A DNA stretch of 6,267 nt, taken from positions 1 through 6,267 of the forward strand of contig JALWEC010000529.1 of NCBI GenBank assembly GCA_027036655.1, read 5' to 3'. The DNA is from Melioribacteraceae bacterium (GTDB taxonomy: Bacteria; Bacteroidota; Ignavibacteria; Ignavibacteriales; Melioribacteraceae). The notes beneath the pieces are model-generated. The model was not told the DNA's origin, searched no databases, and saw nothing but the letters and a program-made list of their open reading frames with translations. Positions 6,111 through 6,267 of this stretch are shown in pieces; the stretch's first letter is position 1, and each line of letters opens with the position of its first letter. Both the position numbers and the translations under genes were made by a program.

Positions 6111-6267
6111 TGAACGCTTCGGAAAAATTTAAGAATAGATTTTTGAAAAAGAAACATATCTGCGTCGGACTTGATACCGATATACGAAAAATTCCGAATC
6201 ATCTGTTGGAGTCAAAAAATCCAATTGTTGAATTTAATAAAGCCATTATTGAAGCGACTTGGAGAGA
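6110..6267 (+). CDS. pyrF: Orotidine 5'-phosphate decarboxylase (PyrF, type 2), 5' part only
   Basis: PyrF decarboxylates OMP to UMP, the last step of de novo pyrimidine synthesis, in the cytoplasm. Only the first 52 codons are in the window; a full type-2 protein is about 270 residues. The visible part fits the N-terminus of the type-2 subfamily: a leading helix ([14 protein letters not shown]), then the first barrel strand HICVGLDTD (16-24) with the conserved Gly-Leu-Asp, KIPNHL (27-32), and the helix [13 protein letters not shown] (38-50). The E. coli type-1 enzyme begins differently (short VALD strand, no such helix). The ATG shares one base with the rodA stop TAA (6108-6110) and has a strong AAGGAG site. 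The active-site Asp-Lys-Asp region lies beyond the window, so completeness cannot be judged. Confidence 0.88.
   Translation, partial: MNASEKFKNRFLKKKHICVGLDTDIRKIPNHLLESKNPIVEFNKAIIEATWR

Noticed and set aside
1..6267. Search for a novel system, mobile element, CRISPR array, tRNA, riboswitch or phage-like gene
   Set aside because: Almost every base is covered by seven known housekeeping genes with intact motifs, and there is no intergenic space to host such elements.

Overview
This window is one uninterrupted, plus-strand gene cluster: the 3' part of purH, then the complete rod-shape (elongasome) genes mreB, mreC, mreD, mrdA (PBP2) and rodA, then the first 52 codons of pyrF. No mobile element, RNA gene, CRISPR array or unfamiliar gene family is visible. 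Only 7 bases (788-794) in the whole window lie outside a coding sequence.

Organism: GC content looks like roughly 40% (estimated by eye on a few lines). The order purH-mreB-mreC-mreD-mrdA-rodA is, from memory, a common arrangement in the Bacteroidota/Chlorobiota (FCB) group. The RodA sequence ([18 protein letters not shown], plus an extra hydrophobic stretch before the SGYN motif) also fits that group. I lean towards an Ignavibacteria/Chlorobiota-side bacterium. This is inference, and the genus cannot be read from the window.

Layout: 1-787 is the C-terminal half of PurH (AICAR transformylase domain, last step(s) of IMP synthesis). 795-1820 is MreB (actin-like filament). 1820-2644 is MreC (periplasmic scaffold that activates PBP2). 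2634-3122 is MreD (small membrane partner of MreC). 3115-4890 is PBP2 (transpeptidase). 4887-6110 is RodA (SEDS glycosyltransferase). 6110-6267 is the start of a type-2 PyrF (orotidine 5'-phosphate decarboxylase, last step of UMP synthesis). Successive junctions are +7, -1, -11, -8, -4 and -1 bases, so the genes are almost certainly co-transcribed and translationally coupled. No promoter or terminator could be supported inside the window.

How the genes work together: MreB filaments on the inner face of the membrane, through MreC and MreD, position and activate the RodA-PBP2 pair that polymerises and cross-links peptidoglycan along the side wall. The flanking purine and pyrimidine genes tie this cell-wall block to nucleotide supply at the transcript level. 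The core is ordinary. The items most worth a second look are a nine-T tract at the start of mreC, a hairpin at the purH-mreB junction, a Cys/His cluster next to the PBP2 active site, and an extra hydrophobic hairpin in RodA.
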